A DNA stretch of 64,000 bases from Phyto melanocephala (lineage: Eukaryota > Arthropoda > Insecta > Diptera > Rhinophoridae), in contig OW799233.1 of assembly GCA_941918925.1 (NCBI GenBank), positions 86,744,055 through 86,808,054 of the forward strand. The letters are read 5' to 3'. Position numbers and translations under genes: made by a program. Shown piece by piece: positions 59,601 to 64,000 of this stretch. Position 1 is the stretch's first letter; each line of letters begins with the position of its first letter. The notes under the pieces were generated by a model, which worked only from the letters and a program-made list of their open reading frames with translations, searched no databases and was not told the DNA's origin.

Positions 59601-59973
59601 AAACTATAAATTTAAATATTTTATAAAGAAACAAAATACATAAAAATTAAGCAACAGTATAACTTATTTAAAAATACAAATTCATTAAGAATCAATCTTA
59701 AGTTTTAGTAATTTTTCAAACAAAATATTGTACAATTGCAATAAATAAAAAAGTGAGTGTAAAGTTTTATAATATTTTATTTGAAATTTTATTAATAACA
59801 CATTTATGTTTATTTCTCATAATTTCACTAAAACACTTTTTTGTTTGGTCATCCAAAAATATTAAAAAAAAAACATTTGACAGTATCAAGGCATATTTAC
59901 ACAGGTCTAAACAGCTGATCAAGAATCATAATATCAAAAATTGTTAAATTCACCTTAATTTTATATATATATG
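56603..59973. other. Very AT-rich region, no gene recognised
   Basis: Long T and A runs throughout; from 56820 to 57900 almost no G/C clusters occur. A - strand frame at 58288-58494 (with QARIQLMDLGGGV and PLTPPSEIS) resembles translations of a hAT-type MITE seen in many animals, but I cannot place its ends. Confidence 0.45.
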
Positions 59974-60122
59974 CAGGGATGGAAAAAGTAATTTTTTTAA
60001 ATAAATTTATTTATATTTGTTATTTTTTTAATCACTCACAATATAAATTTACATATATAAAACCTTCTTTTTTAAATTTTGTTTTTTTATTTAAAACAGA
60101 GTATAACAATTTTCCATCCCTG
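59974..60122. mobile_element. Small MITE, 149 bp
   Basis: Inverted ends CAGGGATGGAAAA and TTTTCCATCCCTG, with ATATG on each side (59969-59973 and 60123-60127). The CAGGGATGG end looks hAT-like, but a 5-bp duplication is shorter than the 8 bp hAT normally makes. The interior is AT-only. Confidence 0.75.
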
Positions 60123-60483
60123 ATATGAATTCGTCTTATCCTGTATAAATATTCCTTGAGTAGTATAAATCGCACTGTTTGTAATGGCAGAACTTTGTCA
60201 CACAAACAAATTAAATTGTTATTAAAAGTCAGAAAATTGTCTGCAATTGTTTAGTTTACAAAAAATAATTAAATTTTTTACGATAGGCATGAATAATTAT
60301 TTATTCTAAAATGTTTTTTTTTTTATATATCTTTTTAATTATTTAATTAAAAAATGTCGTCACATTAAGCAAATATGTTGCTTAATAGACGTAACCAATA
60401 AAATTTTTAATTTTCTTGCTTAATAAATTAATGTTTATTTTATTAATTTTTTTTTCAAATAAAACATATATATATATATATAT
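60123..60483. other. No gene recognised
   Basis: AT-rich, ending in a (TA)n run of about nine repeats at 60465-60483. Confidence 0.5.
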
Positions 60484-60727
60484 CTGTGGCTTGGAGCTAA
60501 AAGGGCCAATGTCACTTTTTGCTCTTTTGAGTTAATCATTGCATTGGATTTGTTTTCTTGCTCTATTTCATTATGTCTTAAGCTTAAGTCATACTTAACC
60601 CAGAACAGCTTCATAGATGAAATGCTGGCCAATGACACTATGAAAACATATATAAAAGTTAAAGTTCAATTACAATTTTTTCAAAATTAAATATTTTGAC
60701 ATTGGCCCTTTTAGCTCCAAGCCACAG
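60484..60727. mobile_element. MITE, 244 bp, perfect 31-bp inverted ends
   Basis: Ends begin CTGTGGCTTGGAGCTAAAAG on both sides (60484-60514, 60697-60727), flanked by TATAT/ATATA. The target is probably TA, but the TA run hides the exact duplication. The - strand frame through it is mostly translated inverted repeat. Confidence 0.8.
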
Positions 60728-61911
60728 ATATAGTGGACAATATTTGGTGTCAGAAAAATAGCGGAACATTAAATAAGTCTTTACCACAACTAGTGCTCAT
60801 GCTTATTTGAACAAATATTTGCTTAATATAAACGTAGCTCAATAATTCTTTAAAGCTTCTATTATGAACTTGTTTCAATTGAGATCAGTTCAAAGATCTT
60901 ATAATTTAAAAAAAAAATGCTTTTTGTCTAAAATTTTTTACTTAGAATTTTAGTTTAAGTGCATCATCAAATGCAAATAATAGAAATATAATTAAATCAC
61001 AAGTGCAGAATTGAATAAAAGACACGTCCATTGGAATTAATATAAACCTCTCATTAGTTTATAATGTTACATAACCATTATTACATACCGCTATTAAAAA
61101 AGCAATCGTAACATTCAAAATTAATTGATTTTAATTTTTTTCTACCATAACCATAAGCACCTGATTGCAAAACGATTGTTTATTTGAAACATACAACATA
61201 GTTAGCAGCTATTTAAGGTTATGGTACAATTAATCAATCACAGTAGGCATAGCAATGGTTACTACTATGGCATTAGGGTATGGCACGTCTTTTTGATCCT
61301 ATAACTAAAGACTGTAACAATAATAGCATGAAACATTTGTTGCAAACATTTAACAAATAAAAACAATTTTGGCATTAATCAATATAACCCTTCAAAAAAC
61401 GTTTTATCATGAAATTTTTAAATTCATCAAAGTCTTATAAAACAAAAGTCGTTGTTTAGACCTTTTCTTAGTAAAGAAATAATAATAATTAATTAATTTT
61501 ATTTTCATTAAATAAGTTTTTATATACTGAGTGAAAATATAAATCCAAAAACGTTTTTAAAATAATTTTATAAAAAGTACTTAAATCTTTTTCTTGTTGT
61601 TGGTTTTATGAGTAGTAAAAAAAAATACCGGTATGTTTACTTTTGGCTTTCAGTGTTCAGCTGTTGGATTTTTCTTAGTTCTTTTGTTTTCTAATTATAG
61701 TGCGTAACAATTTTCCTTTTCGTTCTTTATTTTGTTTTTTTAATAAATGTGTTATTTTTATTGGCATACCATTCTGAATTTGATTTCTTATTTTTAAATT
61801 TTGTATTTACTGTTTTGTAATACTTTTGCCACTGCAAAGACTGGTGTTATTTTTTATTTTTTTGTTAAGCCTCTGAATTGATTTGGGATTTTTTTTTATT
61901 GTTCAGTAAGT
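60728..61911. other. No gene recognised; amon 3' flank
   Basis: The part next to 61912 should be 3' UTR of the convertase gene. TTTATT (AATAAA on the - strand) occurs at 61895-61900, close to the stop, and several more further on. I cannot choose between them. Confidence 0.45.
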
Positions 61912-62259
61912 TTACTGCATTTTCTTTTCTTCATGGGCTTTTTTAACAATCGCCAATTTGGAATGGGGAGAAGATGGCGATAAAGTTCGATAAGGAGCTT
62001 CTTTCGTACCATGCAATATCAATGACCAGTCAATGAGCCAACCAGATCGTGGTTGATTTGAATTAAAACGAGCCTGTAAATAATTTGTTAATTCAATGTA
62101 TATAATTCACTTAATAAAAAGGATTTTATAATAAAGTTTACCTCTAATTTCCAAGTTCCATGAGGATATTCACCCCATGAATGTGTAGTCATGAAGGGCC
62201 ATTTAGTGAAACCATCGCGATGATCGTCATCATTTGTGCGACGTGACAGAATCATTGAT
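61912..62259 (-). CDS. amon: Proprotein convertase 2 (amontillado), last two exons
   Basis: A secretory-pathway subtilisin-like protease that processes neuropeptide precursors. Only the end of its P domain and the C-terminus lie in the window. The penultimate exon (62259-62142, 118 nt) follows the acceptor TTCAG, begins with one base completing a codon, and reads SMILSRRTNDDDHRDGFTKW and PFMTTHSWGEYPHGTWKLE, up to donor GTAAAC. The last exon (62073-61912) follows TTTACAG in phase 0: ARFNSNQPRSGWLIDWSLIL, HGTKEAPYRTL, PHSKLAIVKKAHEEKKMQ, stop. The intron is 68 bp. The DDD...GF.KWPFMTTH.WGE...GTW pattern marks the PC2 branch rather than furin, and the short basic tail has no transmembrane segment, as in PC2. 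The catalytic domain is upstream, beyond 64000; the preceding intron exceeds 1.7 kb. No lesions are seen. Confidence 0.88.
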
Positions 62260-63427
62260 CTGAATTAAATAAAAAGTTTATAATTATAATTTTTTTATTT
62301 ATTTAAATTTTATTGTTAACCAAATATTCTGGCTTACGTTCATTTTTTATAAAATATTATACTTCAAAAAATTTAAAAATATATATATAAACTTAATTTA
62401 AAACATTAATTTGATCATTTAAGATTTATTCGAGCGTTATTCAATGTTTAGCTCGAACAAATTTATTAAGTTTTTAGTTTTTTTTTAGCTTTTTCCGACG
62501 AAACATTTAGCTTTTCCAGACTTGTTCATTAATTTGAATATCATGTAATTAATTGTCGACTAAAAAAATAAAACATTTGAATTTTATTATGTGCAGTAAC
62601 CATATTAAGTAGTAAAAAAAATAATAGTCCGGCAACGCAGTAACAATCGGTGATGCAGATTTAGGGCTCAATTTTCGTTCTGTGAAACTGTGAAATAAAA
62701 AGTGTGTCATATCTTATAGTGCTACCATAACTGCACGCAAAGAAAAACCATGGTTACGACATGATCCCGACGGTCATATCATTTTTTCTAAAACAATATT
62801 TGGTTGTCGAAAACAAGTAATAGTTATTTTTGTTTCATTTCATCATATATTTTGTCACGATAATCAAGCATTTGTTTGAATTCTATCAATGGTTATCATT
62901 TAAAAATAGTATGATTTAAAAAAATTAGGACGACAAAAATAACATTATATTCAAAAGCATTATAAATTAAAAATAATCATTAAATAATAAGTGAGACAAC
63001 AGTATGATTACAAATCAATCAAGCTATGATTTTGTTTTAATAATAATTTGATTACAACTGTTCTTCTTCTTCTTACTGAATAAATTTTTATTGTTTTAAA
63101 AGTTTGAAATGTCAAAAAAAAATTAACAAAAATTTTGAAAAATTTAAGAAAACTTACAAATAAACGAGAAAATTTATAAAAATATTGGTATAAAAATTGC
63201 AATTACATTGGTAAGTACGATCAGTACGTGTATTTAACAGCAAAAGACAACAATTTGCCGTAAAAAAGCAAAGATTGTGAATTTCAATTTTAGTCATATG
63301 CAGGATTGTTGAATGATACTTAAATTAAACATAATAATGATAACTGGTAACCATTATTATTTTTAACGATAATCATACAATTCAATCATAGTATGTTGCT
63401 CTTCGATTATGGTTACCACAACCATAT
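62260..63427 (-). other. Intron of amon (part)
   Basis: No further convertase exon is recognisable up to the A7 repeat, so this is intron. It includes the second copy of the 32-bp motif (62663-62694) shared with 2486-2517, and ATCATA/TATGAT words around 62850-63400. Confidence 0.6.
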
Positions 63428-64000
63428 TTTTATACCCTTCACCTGTGGTGCACAAGGGTATATATAGCTTTGTCATTCCGTTTGTAATTTCTACAATTTT
63501 AATTTCCGACCCCATAAAGTATATATTTTCTGAAAGCTTATGAATAGAGGAGTCGATTAAGCCCTGACCGTCTGTCCGTCTGCCCGTCTGTCCGTGTGTT
63601 GGTTGAAATCAACTTTTAGAAGCAACTATATGTTCCTCAGATCTGTATATGGTATCAATCTCTTGGAAATATCCAGGAATGAATCGCTATTGAAATTCAG
63701 CACAATCGCCCCATAACTTTCTGAGATATGAGCAAAAAACCACGACCACCTCGTTTTTTTTTCACAATTACAACAACAACATACATACATACAGACATGT
63801 AAAAAACATACCAAACAAAAAGATTACAAAAAAAAAAATATTAAAAATAAGAAAAAAATAATAAAAAAAACTAAAAAAAAAATTTTAAAAAAATTTAAAA
63901 AAAAATTTAAAAAAAATTTTTCAAAATTTTTCTAAAAAAATTTTTTAAAAAAATTTAAAAAAAATATAAAAAAAAATAATAAAATATAAATAATATATTA
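63428..64000 (-). repeat. Family A (mini-me-like) repeat, copy A7, cut by the window edge
   Basis: Starts TTATACCCTTCACCTGTGGT and runs in reverse through GTCTGTCCGTCTGCCCGTCT to a long A/T tract, mirroring A2 from its 3' end to about 24785. Few differences are visible, so A2 and A7 are young relatives. It sits within the amon intron. Confidence 0.85.

Noticed and set aside
60435..60638. 67-aa - strand frame as a gene
   Set aside because: Its C-terminal part is the translated inverted repeat of the 244-bp MITE.
1..64000. tRNA or rRNA genes
   Set aside because: I looked for GC-rich stretches of about 73 bp with GGTTCGAATCC-type B boxes and for rRNA-like sequence, and found none by eye.

Overview
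The window looks like nuclear DNA of a higher (brachyceran) fly. It is AT-rich, has introns, and is packed with nested dipteran-type transposable elements. Only two host genes can be supported. A Tweedle cuticle-protein gene lies at 44795-45824 on the + strand. The last two exons of a PC2-type proprotein convertase (amontillado) lie at 61912-62259 on the - strand, and that gene continues past the right edge. In Drosophila a large Tweedle cluster and amon lie in neighbouring bands of chromosome arm 3R, so the pair may be conserved microsynteny (inference).

Left part (1-15 kb): about 5.3 kb of AT-rich DNA without recognised genes, then a Helitron-like repeat (family F, 5348-8180). F carries a hammerhead-ribozyme-like sequence and a 1.2-kb Tc1/mariner (DD37E) element with a frameshifted transposase. 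Next come a perfect 75-bp-arm palindrome, fragments of three dispersed families (A, B and C), and a Helitron helicase relic.

Middle (15.3-22.4 kb): one complete BEL/Pao LTR retrotransposon on the - strand. It has two 408-bp LTRs that I read as identical, a GCATG target duplication and one uninterrupted 1733-aa Gag-Pol reading frame. It is recent and possibly still able to move. To its right (22.9-28.3 kb) lies a nest of family B copies containing a mariner-derived MITE (C) and a mini-me-like repeat (A).

Right part: a decayed multi-exon gene of the DUF7869 transposase-like family (32.5-34.3 kb), A repeats, Helitron-like E elements with about 121-bp tandem units (39.4-41.6 and 47.6-48.2 kb), a pogo/Tigger MITE, a PIF/Harbinger MITE, the Tweedle gene with a MITE directly behind it, a DD41D (rosa-type) mariner relic, more A and B copies, two small MITEs, and the amon 3' end.

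The most unusual signal is a short repeat family, seen in at least four places (5724, 8569, 28635 and 28761). One copy folds on paper as a near-canonical type I hammerhead ribozyme; the others are degenerate, deleted or rearranged into palindromes. Element families A-F are my own labels, defined by similarity within this window. No database search was possible.
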